Origin: Eucommia ulmoides
Lineage: Eukaryota; Streptophyta; Magnoliopsida; Garryales; Eucommiaceae
Assembly (NCBI GenBank): GCA_016647705.1
Contig: CM028338.1
Span: 25,741,077-25,805,076 of the forward strand
DNA length: 64,000 bases
Direction of reading: 5' to 3'
The stretch's first letter is position 1. Every line of letters begins with the position of its first letter. The notes under the pieces are model-generated. The model was not told the origin of the DNA. It saw nothing but the letters and a program-made list of their open reading frames with translations, and did no database searches. This document shows, piece after piece, positions 1 to 12,050 of the stretch. Position numbers and translations under genes: made by a program.

Positions 1-659
1 AAAAATGATGAAAATAATTATAGGATAAGAAACATACATGCCCTAGCAAAGATCCTTAACACACGATTTTTGTTTCTCTAGAAAACGGTTTCCCGAATGG
101 GCTTTCACTGACAATCGCTCCTTAAGAAGGTTTCTCTCTAAATTTTTGAGCCTTTATTAGAAGGGTTTCTCTCTAAAAATCAACTCCTGAAAGATTTTCT
201 CTCGGAGCCTCGCTCCTTACAAGTATTTCTCTCGGAATCTCTAAGTTTCCCAAAGGGTTTCTCTCTGATTTTTTTTTTTGTAAGCTATGAGGGGGAGGGT
301 TATTTTTATAGAGAATGATGGAGAGTGAAAAACCCTTGAAACATAGTCCAAACTTGGTGAGGAAAAGGAAACAAAACCCAAAAGAAAAGAAAAAGAAAAC
401 AAGAGGAAAAAAAAGAAATCTAGTCCCAATATGGCAAGTAAAAGGAAATACATTTTTTTCTTTTATTTATCTTCTTTTTATTATTATTATTATTATTTTT
501 TTCATTTTTCTCCTCTTTTTTTTTCATTTTTCATTTTTTTTCTATTTTCTGTTTTTTTTTTTCTTCTATTTTTCCAAAAATAAAATAAAATAAAAATAAA
601 GTAAATTGTAAAATAAAATTAAAAAAATTTGCAGGGACGATCAAAATGTCGTGTCTACA
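1..659 (+). mobile_element. 3' end of a long gypsy-type LTR
   Basis: This is the last part of a long terminal repeat that starts left of the window. It ends in AAAATGTCGTGTCTACA at 643-659, almost the same ending as the LTR at 53374-56063 (AAAATGCCGTGTCTACA). Both copies have a TATA-like box (TTTTTATAGAGAA near 303 here) followed by purine/pyrimidine-rich low-complexity sequence and a TAAAATAAAAT stretch. Repeated TTTCTCTCT motifs lie at 130-270. No coding capacity is convincing; open frames here are low complexity. Long LTRs of this type occur in Tat/Ogre-like gypsy elements, but with no internal domain beside it the lineage is an inference. Confidence 0.55.
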
Positions 660-2690
660 TCTGGAATATAATCAATATGAGCATGCAGTCAAGTAATCTA
701 GATAAAAATCACATAAATCATTTTAACTCGAATAATTTGTATATTTCGATTTAGAGCACGCGAGTTCAGACGATGGTTTTAATAACAAAGTAATCAGGAA
801 AAATGATTTCCTGTTTAAGAAGATCACTAATTAACAATGATTCAGACTCGAACAACATTTCTCAATTCAAAATTTGAGTTTCTTAAAGCATAAGATTAGA
901 TCAAAGATAACCACATATATTTTCAAGAAGATCTTACTCAGATGAATACACAATTAAATTTTTAGCTCTAAATGAAGATAATAAAGAACAATCTCATCGA
1001 GATATGAAGAATAAATCAACTTGAAAAGTATCAAAACCCAATAGAAAGAAGACTTTAATTGATAATATTTTTTACCAAAAATTAGCACACAATTTTACCA
1101 AGAAATCACTTTTTTTCTCACCAAAAATAATATCAAGTATGAATAAGGTAGAGTCTATTTTCAGAAGTTTTTCCCTATTTTCTTCTTGATATTTCATGTC
1201 TATTTTGTGATATTAAATTTAACCCATTTTTCAAAAATTTCCAACAGTCACAAAATCTTATTATGATCCCATAGATATAGCCCATTGACTTTATCATAAG
1301 ACTCCCATGGTTTAGGCAATTAAAAATCTGAATATTCAATTAAAATGGATACAAAATAACCTAAGATTCATCCAAATTAATTCAAAAATATGGAGCTATT
1401 TAGGTACAAGTCAGACTGGTCAAAACGATCACCAATTAAGAAGACCAAATCTAAAAATTCAAGGCATTATTTAAAAGATCTAAAAATTTCTATTTTAAAT
1501 ATTCTTTCATGCATTATACTCTTTACAAATATTTTCAATAAATATTAGAAAATAATTTAAAATAATTTATCATTAAAAATTATGCGAAAAGATATCGAAA
1601 AACGTTCAGATTTTTTAAACAGATTTAGGAATCTCTGTTGACTCCCAAAAAATCTAGCCAATTGCCTAGTAAGAAATTTCAATTCTAGGGACTCATTACC
1701 CAAGTCAATCAATTGTACAAACGACCCAGTTGACCGAGATTGCCTAAAATATAGGTTTACAACTTATTGATTTGACCGGTCGACTTTCCAATTGATCCGG
1801 TCAACCTATGCAACAAGAATTTCAAGATTGCAAATTTTAATTAACTCCCATTAACTGTTTTTTCATTATAGTTTAATGTTTTGGCATTATATGAATTTAT
1901 GAAGTGTATAGATCAATGTAAAGCACAACATTCATCTACCATGCAAATATTATGGGTTACTCATATAAGATCATTCATTTTATTAGTTAAAGTGTCCCAT
2001 GTGTGATCCAAATCGAGTTGAAAATTAATCAGATAGATATAAATGTTGTTTAACCATGAAGTACAAAAAATTAAATCTCCAAAAGCTTTATTAATTTTCC
2101 ATTCCATTTGTGTAGCATATTCAGATTCATCATCTTTAAGTCACGACTTGGTTTATCATTATCATTTTACTAAATTTTTCACATTTCTCAATAGACAAAT
2201 TACAAAAAATCATCAAGTCATTGTTATCATCATCTTTTTTTATCGGTCAGACTTGCACCTAAATAGCTCATTTTTTCAGAATTAATATGAAAGAATCATA
2301 GGTTATTTTGTGTCCACATGCATTGAATATTAAGATTCTGAATAGCCTAAACCAAGGGAATCTAATGGTCAAGTATTTCAAAACCTCACTATGTCTATTG
2401 TGTGAGTATGTTCTATGCTAATTTCTATTAAATCATTAACACCTACTTCTCGTATGTCAACAGCGTTAACATTGAACTCACGAAAGATAATTTAGCATCA
2501 CTTTTTCATGTTTCTCGAGGATATATATTTTTCAAAACAATGCTTTTTAGCTCTATCATGGGGCTAATTTCTTTCTTTAGAACTAAGTTTTTTTTGGGGG
2601 GGGAAGGTGTTGAAAATGGTACGGCAAAAAATCTTTGTCTAATGCATAGGCTTTAACATTCAATCATCTTCTATTCTTTGTGTCCTTATG
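660..2690. other. AT-rich degenerate repeat sequence, no gene seen
   Basis: I see no supportable gene here. The stretch has GTTGACC / GGTCGAC / CCGGTCAACC motifs at 1725-1810, the same kind as in the copia-B LTRs (11330-11600, 18300-18560) and at 41940-42260, so part of it may be an old LTR of a related copia family. A G8 run lies near 2595. Confidence 0.35.
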
Positions 2691-3130
2691 GTGGCAATCG
2701 TGCCACAATAGCTAATTTTGATGCATATCTCCTTCATTTTATTATCAATAATGTTCCTGTTGACCTCCATACTCTTATTGTTGAACACATCCAATAGCAA
2801 CTCGATGTCAAATCACGTGTTCTTCCCAACGGTGATGTGATCACAATTCTTCTCAAAACCTTTCAAGTTCCTATAGATGATGAGAGTAGTACTTCAATCG
2901 TTCACAACAATACTTGGTTGAATATTGTATTTGATTAATGGGTTTCGAATATATAGACGACCATTGGGTAAGAAAGGGTGATGGTAACAAAGTTGAGGGA
3001 TCGAGAGAGCAACAAGGAGAAGATGAGAGAGAGTTGAGCTTTAAAGAAAGAGTCTTCTAAAGGTTAACATGAAAGAACAGTTTGATGATTTCCGTAACTA
3101 CACCTACATGATTGATGAAAGGATGGGTGA
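2691..3130 (+). pseudogene. 5' part of a transposon-type coding sequence, split by copia-A
   Basis: Translated on +, 2715-2940 reads as a broken protein with segments such as FDAYLLHFIINNVPVDLHTL and KSRVLPNGDVITILL, with an in-frame stop between them. This resembles the uncharacterised 'putative plant transposon protein' domain found in plant retroelements. After a purine-rich stretch, 3069-3130 reads KEQFDDFRNYTYMIDERMGD and is then cut by the TGTTAG start of the copia-A 5' LTR. A matching downstream part (MATMMEHLQEM) begins near 21524, just after the copia-A 3' LTR remnant. I infer that one older coding sequence was split by that insertion. Its function is unknown and it is not intact. 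Confidence 0.4.
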
Positions 3131-3240
3131 TGTTAGATTCCTATCCCACATCGATTACTTGAGAGTTTCCGTACCAATATATAAATCCAATGAGTTCCTC
3201 TACTTAGTACCATATGGTTTTAAGTTGGAACTTCCTAATA
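3131..3240 (+). repeat. Copia-A 5' LTR (about 110 bp)
   Basis: It starts TGTTAGATTCCTATCCCACA and is followed at once by a tRNA-Met-type primer-binding site. A second copy of its first 85 bases, with scattered changes, lies at 21414-21500. Both contain ACATCGATTACTT and CAATATATAAATC (a TATA-like core). About 110 bp is short for a copia LTR. Confidence 0.6.
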
Positions 3241-3254
3241 TGGTATCAAGGGCC
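3241..3254 (+). other. Copia-A primer-binding site
   Basis: TGGTATCAAGGGCC closely matches the usual plant initiator-tRNA-Met site TGGTATCAGAGC and lies immediately after the LTR, as expected for priming of minus-strand DNA synthesis. Confidence 0.6.
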
Positions 3255-3860
3255 AATTCTTCCTGGCCATGTTCCTACTAAATCTTCATAACCCTATTCC
3301 TTTCAAGCTTCTGCCACGCTTCTGCCTACAACAAATCATTTTACTATTCCACACACCAATACCATATTTACTATCACCACCAAACTCATTTCGTCAAAAC
3401 GAGCTCAACGACACCAAATTCATCACCATCGGGGTACAAATGTATCGCTTTAAACCACCATAGATCTGTCACATCAGTTAACTGCTACAGGCCTTAACAT
3501 AGCTCTAATATAAACAACCATCATACCACTACCTTCGTCTTGACGAGACGACACAAATGACACAACATCCTCCACAAATAAGAGACGCTATGTGCCACCC
3601 AAAGAAAAAAAAAGTCTGTTGTAGTTTAATCCACGCACCAGCGTATCCCATCTTTGCTAGTCTGACAAGTCACTTCCACTTGGCGACACGTCAGCCGTCA
3701 ATATCCATGCCAGCCGTTGAATTGGTGACACATCAGCAATATTTTCCATCCATGTCATCCAACATTTTTGTCACATCAGAAACATGCCATCCATTGACTG
3801 TGCCACATCATTTGTTGACTTTGCCACGTCATCCAAAGTTGTCTGCCATATTTTTGCTGC
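3255..3860 (+). repeat. Copia-A leader with irregular repeats of a CCACGTCA-like motif
   Basis: Untranslated leader between the primer-binding site and gag. Between 3660 and 3850 a short unit built around CCAC(G/A)TCA recurs (GCGACACGTCAGCC, GTGACACATCAGC, GTGCCACATCA, TTGCCACGTCATCC), spaced roughly 25-45 bases. It is interrupted by family X copy 1, and the same kind of sequence (CTACCACGTCACGG) resumes after it at 5492. I see no gene. Confidence 0.4.
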
Positions 3861-5486
3861 CTATTGATGAGTGGTTTATTTACCAAGAAATCAAGTATTT
3901 TTAGGTTTAAATATTTGTTTGTTTTCAATCATTTTTGTTAGTTTAATGTATTTTTGTGTTGTTTTGTAGGTTTATAAATAAATAGAAAAAATAATGCAAA
4001 ATCGATTCAGGTACTGTAACTTCAAGACCCTTTTTGACAATAATAAAATTCGATTTTGGAAAATCTAAAAACATGTACATTGTAGATCTACATCTTAGTT
4101 TTCTATTGGTTTTTGAATCACCTCAATCGAAGTTTCAACGAAGAAGTTACGTCCAAAATACGAAGCGGGTGTCAGTGCTGCTTTGAGGGCAGTGTTTCTG
4201 CCCTTTGCTCGCTACAGCGCTAGCATTTAGATCTAAAACATTAAATAAACATTTTAGGGCTCATTTTGAAGAGAGTAGAGAGAAAGACAAAAGAGAAAAA
4301 AGGGAAGGCGATTTTTGGAGCTACAAAAGGCGATTTTGGGCTAAAAAACACCGATTGATGGCGTTTTGATATGAGATTGACGAAGAAAATATCATTGGTG
4401 GCATGTGTAGTTGAAGATCTGGAGACAAAACCCGCAATAAGTTTTTCTTTACCTTTTTCTTCTTCCTAATATTTTTATTTAAGTTCATATTTGTAATATT
4501 GTGTTAAACTACTTACATTTACTATTTTATTGAGAAGATTAACTATGGATTTGTCTATATTGTGTTCGTAATCTAGATCTAGGGCTTGACGTAGTCTCGT
4601 TTGAACCGTGTTGTGAATATTTTATCAATTGTTAGATTTAATTCCATTTTATGCATTCCATAGGCCTAATGTGTTTGATTCATATAGCCAATGATTTAGA
4701 CAATATTAGGTTGCGAATTTTATACTCGAGAGAGGTTGAATTCGTAACCGGATTTGGGAGTGCATAACTTAGGTTGTTGTGAGTCCGGGAGGAAATTAAC
4801 ACCTAGGTATTCGAGTTGGGAATTTAGGATCTTGTGAGACTGGGAGGTAATCAAGTTCTAGATTCATCAATTAGAGTTTCTATTCAATTGTGTTTACCAT
4901 TTTATCACTTTCATTGTATGCTTGTATATGATATTGTGGTTGATTTGAGAATACGGGGTTTGACGCTTGGGAGAGGTGAACCCGGATTCAGACTAGGATT
5001 AAACACAACACAAGTTCTAATGTTTTGGGAGATTATTAGAACTTGTGCAATCTATAAGGTTGGGGCAAGACGCGTGTAATCATCTAAACTCTTGAAAGGG
5101 ATATCGATTTTGACATGGTTACATATTCACTCACTTTACACTCGGGAGAGGTAGTGAGTGAGTTTTTGAGATCTTGATTGTTGAATGAACGGAATTAACT
5201 AATAATTGCTTAATAGGATAACACGGGAATAACGAGATGAAATCAAGCCCCTAGAACATTAGTGCATAGAAAATCCATATTATATTTTGTTTTGTTTTTG
5301 TATTTATATTTATTTTAGTTATAAACAAAACCCAAAATTCGATTGCCTAGATAAAGTTGAGTTACTACAATCGTAGTACTTAGCGAAGATTTAAACCAAT
5401 CCTTGTGGATACGACAACCCATACTCTTCCTATACTATTAAAAACTTGACCCGTACACTTGCAGTATTGTAGCGACGAAATAATTC
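3861..5486 (+). repeat. Family X copy 1, non-coding repeat in the copia-A leader
   Basis: One of three related blocks (also 6137-7567 on -, and about 23650-25190 on +). It begins near TTGATGAGTGG and ends near CACTTGCAGTATTG...TAATTC. The shared core is at 4960-5180: GGGGTTTGAC, then CTTGGGAGAGGTGAACCCGG, ATTCAGACTAGG and a later CACTCGGGAGAGGTAG. Near the right end is the common GTGGATACGACAACCC. GCTGC flanks it on both sides (3856-3860 and 5487-5491), possibly the target duplication. No coding frame is convincing. It could be a solo LTR or a large non-autonomous retroelement; the class is not settled. Confidence 0.55.
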
Positions 5487-5699
5487 GCTGCTCTACCACG
5501 TCACGGTTCATAGGGATAGACTTCTCTTAACTGGTTCATGCCTTTTTGGACTGGTTTTCTACGAAGTTGGACTGGTTTCTAGGTCTGTGGACGTGCTGAT
5601 TCTATTTCTGACTTCCACTTTGTGATTTGTGACTCCCAGAATATACTTCTCTTTATAATTGTGTAGTTTCTACATCAGTTAACCATCCGACACCCCATT
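5487..5699 (+). other. Copia-A leader, second part
   Basis: Untranslated sequence between family X copy 1 and gag, with three loose repeats of GGACTGGTTT (5540-5580). No gene. Confidence 0.35.
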
Positions 5700-6136
5700 T
5701 TCTTCGCACTTGTAGAGAAATCAGACTCATCACGTGTTATCACCACCATTCCAGATGGATCAAACGATGTCACGTGGGCTCAAGAGATGTCTAGCTTCCT
5801 CTATGGTTGGAAACTGTGGCGTATTGTGATTGCAAACACAATTGAGCCCGAGAATCAACGAAAATGCTAAAAATTTTATTGGACGTCTAGAAGAACGAGA
5901 TAGCCAAAATCATCAAATTCTCACATGGTTTCGTTCCTCTATAATACCATTTATCAAAATCCAATTTGGTAGATTCGAGACGACTAAAGAAGTTTGGGAT
6001 CTTCTCAAACTTTGGTACACCAAGGTAGACCTATTATACCGGTATCAACTCATTTCCACCCTTCACAACATGCGCCAAGAATCTAGACAATCCATCAATC
6101 ATTTTCTATCTTAGATGACTGCTTTGTGGGATCATT
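5700..6136 (+). pseudogene. Copia-A gag, first part
   Basis: Gag is the capsid-like protein of the element. The frame around 5750-5828 reads SNDVTWAQEMSSFLYGWKLW; after a frameshift near 5830 it continues with residues such as FETTKEVWDLLKLWYTKVD and LISTLHNMRQE, typical of the UBN2/retrotrans-gag domain of Ty1-copia elements. A stop follows NHFLS (6112-6114) and the frame then runs into MTALWDHW, where family X copy 2 is inserted after 6136. The sequence resumes at 7574 with the next part of gag. Confidence 0.65.
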
Positions 6137-7567
6137 GGATGCGGTATTTTTTACGCTCACGTCTGACTACTCGCAAGTGCATGAGGTCAAGTTTTAGTAT
6201 AATGGATCTTTAAGATCGGATATCGTTCCACTGGGAAATGTGTTTGAATAATTGAATACCGTAATTTGCATAGTCTTATATTATCCCGATGGTTCAAGAA
6301 ATGTTTTAAATTAAACTAATTAAAAACTAAGTTAAACTAAAAACTATTGGGTTAGTTCTAATTAAGTTGATTATCTAGGGATTGATTTCATTCACTTAAT
6401 ACATATTTGACTTCGTTTAGTTAACAATAACGGTGTTTATCCTATTCGACAATCTCTGTATCTTAAACTCATTCACTCCCTTTCTCGAGTGTTTAGTGAA
6501 TGAATATGTGACTTCGTGATGACGCCGAAGTCCCCCTCGAATGTCTTTTCGAACACATAGTCACATGAGTCTTGACCCAACGTCATGGATTGCACACTTT
6601 CTAATGTCCTCCCGGGTCGTTTGAATGTCGCGATGTGTTTACCCTAGTCCGAATCCGGGGTTACCTCTCCCGAGTGTCAAACTGCGTATTCTCAAAACCA
6701 ACCCTAATACCTTAACAAGCATATTAAAATTGTAATAGAACGGAAACCACAATCAGATTTAGACAAACAATCGTTAAAGAAACATGTATTCAATCAAACA
6801 TGTATTTACATGAATTACATCGATCCCTAGATAATATTTATCTAGCCTACCATGATCTTGGCCATTAAAACTATAAAACAAGAGGGATTCATCATCATTC
6901 ACAATAAAACGTTAAGTTACAAAGATAGAAACAAATAAAGAAAGATCAAATCTTAAAGTGGAGTGGTCTACTGTTGCCAAAGATTGACCTGAAAGTGCTT
7001 CCTCTTTTTCGATATGTGAATCTCTTCTTCGAGCTCTTCAATAATGGCCAAAGATCGCTCTCTAATGTTAGGGACGTTCCTTAACATATGAGGGAGAAAG
7101 GGAATTAAATATAAGGCTTCAAAATATCTGAAAAATAGATATTTTCAGCACAGAGTTACCGCCATAGTGGTGGATTCACCGTTGTGGCAGTGAGTAAGTC
7201 AGTTCACATAACTACTGAGGCGATGACTGACTGTTGTGGCGGTGAATGAAAAATTGAACTCTTTGAACTTTCACCACCTCGGTGATGAGACTGGCTTTTG
7301 GTTTATTGCACTTTCACCGCCTCAGCGGTGAATGACCGCTGGGGCGGTAGCTTCTGCACAATTCTCCTTGCACCGCCTAGAAGGTGGCTTGATGTCCTGA
7401 AACCTTATTTCTTTACCGTTGTTTTCACCGTTTCGCTCGTTTATCACTTTATTACGTCCCTAAACCTGATTTACTTAAAAACAAACTAAAACGCAATTAA
7501 ATATTACTAATACACTCGAAAACTACCAAAATTGGCTTAGAAGTAGATAGGTATTTTCAACCTATCA
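6137..7567 (-). repeat. Family X copy 2, inserted in copia-A gag
   Basis: This block lies in reverse orientation to copies 1 and 3. ATCATT flanks it at 6131-6136 and 7568-7573, a likely 6-bp target duplication that fixes the ends. On - it starts TGATAGGTTGAAAATACC and ends near TACCGCATCC. The family core (on +, 6615-6680: CCCGGG, TAGTCCGAATCCGGGGTTAC, CTCTCCCGAGTGTC) matches copies 1 and 3. At 7155-7380 it carries imperfect palindromes of the type CACCGCC(N)GGCGGTG, also seen in copy 3 at 23868-24045. I see no open frame worth naming. Confidence 0.65.
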
Positions 7568-7573
7568 ATCATT

Positions 7574-8125
7574 TGACTATTTCTTAGCCAATCTGGAAAG
7601 ATCCAGGTGATGCTATTCTTTACACAAGCTACCAAAATGAGATGTGCCTTATGCAGTTCCTGATGCTTTGAGATTAGAATTTAAACTTGTACAAGCCTCA
7701 ATACTACACCGGAGCAAGATATTTTTCCTTGACAATGTTGTTTTCGATCTACTAAGAGAGAAAACACGCCTTGTAACACTACATGGATCAAATACAAATG
7801 TTGTTCTTGACACACTAGCTAGCCAAACTCATCACAACAACCCTTATACTGCAGGTATTGTCATTCACAAGGACACGAATTGCTCAAATGTCTATCTTAC
7901 TTTTGTAAGGTATACAAAAAACCAAGCCACTACCTTACAAACTGCCCTAAACTTTCATCTACATCATCTGGGAACCAATCAAATGGAAAGCAGTCCCGTT
8001 CTCGGGGCTCTCACAACTGGTCGTACTCTAAATCAAAGAACAACGCTGCTACAACAACTGATGTTGCCCCGACTTCACCAAACTCTTCACCTAATTTGAG
8101 TAGCCTCTATACCATACTCACCTAG
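7574..8125 (+). pseudogene. Copia-A gag, second part with degraded zinc knuckle
   Basis: Continuation of gag after the insertion. 7644-7850 gives PDALRLEFKLVQASILHRS, then LDNVVFDLLREKTRLVTLH, the C-terminal part of a copia gag. After a frame change near 7880 the other frame reads KCLSYFCKVYKKPSHYLTNCP, a remnant of the CCHC zinc knuckle, followed by a Ser/Asn-rich tail (7955-8100). Stops separate it from the protease region. Confidence 0.6.
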
Positions 8126-8159
8126 GCTCTATCTAAAACTGGTAAACATATAGCCATGT

Positions 8160-9779
8160 TAGCTACAACAAGTACATCTCAATAGTAATTTGATTGTGCC
8201 TCACATAACATTTGATACCTCTATATTTTTCTCTAAAACCGATGATGAGCATGCACCTACAATTCACATTGCTAATAGATAAGATACGTTAGTTAGCCAT
8301 ACTAGACATGTTGACACTTCTCATTTATTTCTTCCTGATACGTATATGGTCCTTAATCTTGCTCTCAATCTTATATCTATTGGACAATTATGTGATATTA
8401 AATTTGATTTTCATTTCTCTTCTACTAATTGTTGTGTGCAAGACTCTCAGACAGGAAAAGTCCTTGGGACCAATCGTAAAGTCGTGTGCCTCTTTGAGCT
8501 CACTTACATCCAAGTCACATCATCACCATCACATAATCAATCATCTACCTCCATTTCATCACTCTCACCTATAGAATCGTAGTACTCTCAGTTAGGTTAC
8601 ACTTCATCCAGCAGCCTCAAATCTCTTACTTCTAGCAGTTAATTAGGTTTAGTTCAGCATAAGTCTTTTCATTATATTCATTGTCAACTTGCAAAACAAT
8701 TTACTTTACCTTTTATTGAGAGTCGATCTATTTCTCTTGCACCATTTGATTTAGTGTATTCTTTTATTTAACGGCCTTCTTCTCATGCAACAATGGGTGA
8801 TTCTTATTATTTTGTTATATTTGTTAATGACTACTCTCGATATACATGGTTATTTCTTATGAAAAATAGATCTAAACTATTACAATTATATTCTAAGTTT
8901 TCTTCTATGGTTCAAACTCATTTTTTTCTCGAAATATAAAAGTTTTTTGCTCAAATAATGCAATAGAATACAAGGATCGTGTTTTTCTCAACCTATTTCA
9001 CCAAAATGGCACGCTCCTCCACCGCTTGTGTCCTGAAACCTCTAAAAAAAATGGACAAGTGGAACGCAAACATAGACACATTCTTGACACAGTCGATGCC
9101 CTCCTCATTTCTCCATTTTGTCTTGAGCACTTTTGGGGTGTGGCTGCCCTAGCTGTAGTATACACAATAAATTGTGTCCCTTTTGTTATAATCTAGCAGT
9201 AGTTTCTATTTGAGCGTCTTTTCGGTAACCCTCCAACTTACTCTGAACACAAAATCTTTAGTTATGCTTATTTTATTCTTCTCGAACCACATAAACACAA
9301 TAACCTGGAATGAAGGGCCTACCCGTGTTGTTTTTAAGGATACGACATTAAGTATAAAGGGTATCGGGGTTTGGACTCATTTCTAAAACTCTTTGTATTT
9401 CTCGTTATGTTATTTTTTGGGAACATCAAATGTTTTCTTCCTTATGGTCGTTTGACATATCAACTATCACTAACTTCATATTCTTTACTGATCCATCTAT
9501 TAGCTTGTTTTCTGAGTATACAATTTTAGGTACAATTAATCTTACTCCAGAACCACCGATTAATCTTACCTTTCCAACTCCAAAATCACCAGTTGATCTT
9601 ACCCCTCCAACTTTAGAACCACCAACTAATCTCACCCCTACGACGCAATCGAACGTGCTTGAGACTTTTCTTATGTCTGATGACTCTGCACCGTCTCTCT
9701 CGAAGGTCCGCCTTCCAAATCACTCCCGTCACTCTAACAGGCTAACTCATCATCTTTCTTATCTTAATGACTATCATTG
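8160..9779 (+). pseudogene. Copia-A protease, integrase and linker remnants
   Basis: 8346-8520 reads VLNLALNLISIGQLCDI and QDSQTGKVLGTNRKV, the segment between protease and integrase in many copia polyproteins. 8650-8940 includes HKSFHYIHCQLAKQ and DYSRYTWLFLMKNRSK, the integrase zinc-binding and early core regions. 9040-9180 includes NGQVERKHRHILDTVDALL, which holds the third acidic residue of the DDE core, and LEHFWGVAALAVVY. 9430-9780 is a Pro/Thr-rich linker (PPINLTFPTPKSPVDL), as usually found before RT. Many stops and frame changes make it non-functional. Confidence 0.6.
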
Positions 9780-9947
9780 ATTTTCTATCATACTTAATCT
9801 ACGTGAGTTTCAATCCTATAAGGAGGCTAGTACTAATCCTCTTTGGCAGAAAGCAATAGATGAAGAACTTCAAACTCTATCCAAAACTCATACTTAGGGT
9901 CTCGTTGACCTCTCACCTAGCAAAACTCCTATTGGATACAAGTGGGT
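9780..9947 (+). pseudogene. Copia-A reverse transcriptase, first part
   Basis: The frame reads LWQKAIDEELQTLSKT, a stop, then TPIGYKWV, the usual start of a copia RT domain. It is cut after the KW codons by the TGTTGG end of copia-B at 9948, and RT resumes at 19027 (MFKIKTFSDGSVERYKTRL). The flanking 5-mers TGGGT (9943-9947) and TGGAT (19027-19031) are the copia-B target duplication with one change. Confidence 0.7.
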
Positions 9948-12030
9948 TGTTGGCCCAAAGATCTACCTAAGACAGGGGTTCACAGGGCAGTGACAAAAAT
10001 TTAAACAATTAAATCAGGCACAAGTTATCAATTTTCCTAATTAATTATTATCTTGTTTAAGCAGCAAAAATATGTTTAATTAAGTGCACACACAAACAAT
10101 AGAAATATAACAATGCAACACACAACAATTTATCCCGATTCAGCAGACTACACTTATTTATGTCCAGTCCCCCAAGCTCCACAGAGATTTCACAATCCAC
10201 TAACTCTTGATTCCTTTCTTAGGTAGGAATCAAGCTCTTACAATCCTGATTCTATTCGTAGGTTCAAAATCAATCTTTTACATGCTCACACTATTACTCT
10301 TATAATTTTCACAGGTTTAAGCAAAACCTTATCTAACCCTAATTCTATTACAGGAAGAATCAAAACCTAATCTTTTAAAAGGCTAACGATTAACCTAATC
10401 TTTTTTACAGGTTAAATATCAATCTCTAATATTTTTCTCATGCTAAAGATTAAACCCTAACTATCCTAATTAGACACTGTCCCAAATATGAATAATCCGC
10501 TCAAACTCGCAAATATAAAAAAAAATAAAAAAATCACAAGTTTCTTCCCATAGAAGTTTCTACCACCTTAAAATAGTTATGCTCGATTAATGTCCCAAAA
10601 ATTACGTGATAGAATCTATGTGAGGCACAAATTGGATTTTAAATAATTTAAAGCACAAATAATAAATAATAAGATTTTACAAATAAAAATCGTTTTAAAA
10701 GATTTTTCAAGATATTAGATTTGAAAATGATTTTTCTAAAACACTTAATCCAACTAATAAAAAAATAATCTAAAAAATCACTTAATTAACTTGGAAAGAT
10801 CTAACCAGGATTTCTTGAAAATGATTACGATAACTCAGTGAAGAGCAAAGACCGGTGATGAAAACTTTTTTGCGTTTCGATCAAGAACTCTTCCGATAGA
10901 AAATACTCCCTTATAAATTTATCGGCATATAATAGAAAATACTAATTGTTCATGATTAATTCATTTAAAAAAAATGCAGGTCTCTATATATAGACTTCTA
11001 ACTAGACCTCCAACGGCTAGTTTTCAAATCACAAGACTGAAAATGTCTCTTTAAGACCTCATATATCATATACTATCCAAATAGATATATTCCTTTTAAA
11101 AATACTTTTAGAAAATCTCCATTTGGTTGTCCAAACTTTTTTAATTCAAAACACATAAAGATAAGAAATAGTTTTACCAATTCAATTCAAAGAATAATTT
11201 AATATATAGACCAAATAAATAGGATATTAGTAATATACGATATATAATAGTAAAATACCCTAATCCCTAAAAAACCTCTTTGAAAATTATTCAAAACAAT
11301 GTGATTTGGATAAAAAGCCGAACTAGTCAACATTTGAATGTCTGGCCCAGTCAGTTAACTGACCCCCTGTCAGCCAACCGTCCTCGCAATGGTTAATTTT
11401 CTGGCCGTTACACTGACTACGGTGGGTTGACCGATTCACCCAATATATTTTTCCTTGTTTTTTCATTTTAGCTATTGGATTCATTAGTCTCCAACCTAAC
11501 TTGTCAGTTGGCTGAATTAGTCAGTAGGTTCACCCTATAACTCCTTTAAGCCATTGTTTTTATTAGTCGACTGACCCATTTTGTCAATTAACTGAATTGA
11601 CCAGAATACTTATTATTTTATACATTAAAACCATTATTTCACTTAAACACTTTACCAAAAATATTTTTATGATTTAACACTTTATAAAAATCATTTTAGA
11701 ACTTGAAACTTATTACTTCTTACCATGACGTATATAGGTTTATTCATTTTAAAGTGTTGTGCATGATCCTAATTCGGGTTACATTAAGAGCATAAAAGTA
11801 AATGTGTTTTCACCTAAATATCTTCAATATCTTCAATGCTCTGAAAATCTTCATTATCTTCAACGTGCACCTGTCTTTGATTCTTCAATGATCGCTCCAT
11901 GAATTCTTCAACGATTAATATTTTTGACTCATTTCAACATATGGAATTCTTAATCTGAAATCACTCAATAAAACTATTAGTTCCATAAGGTATTAATATT
12001 TAATTGTTCATCAAAACATTAGATTCAACA
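9948..12030 (-). repeat. Copia-B 3' LTR (left copy)
   Basis: It aligns along its whole length with 16908-19026, sharing for example GTGACAAAAATTTAAACAAT (9993 and 16953) and CTCCAACGGCTAGTTTTCAA. On + it runs from TGTTGGCCCAAAGATC to TTAGATTCAACA. It contains GTCAGTTAACTGACC and GGTTGACCGATTC type motifs at 11340-11600. Confidence 0.85.
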
Positions 12031-12050
12031 ATCTCTCCATTTTTTATGAT
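12031..12050 (-). other. Copia-B polypurine tract
   Basis: On - the bases just before the 3' LTR read AAAAAATGGAGAGAT, a purine-rich tract of the kind that primes plus-strand synthesis. Confidence 0.5.
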
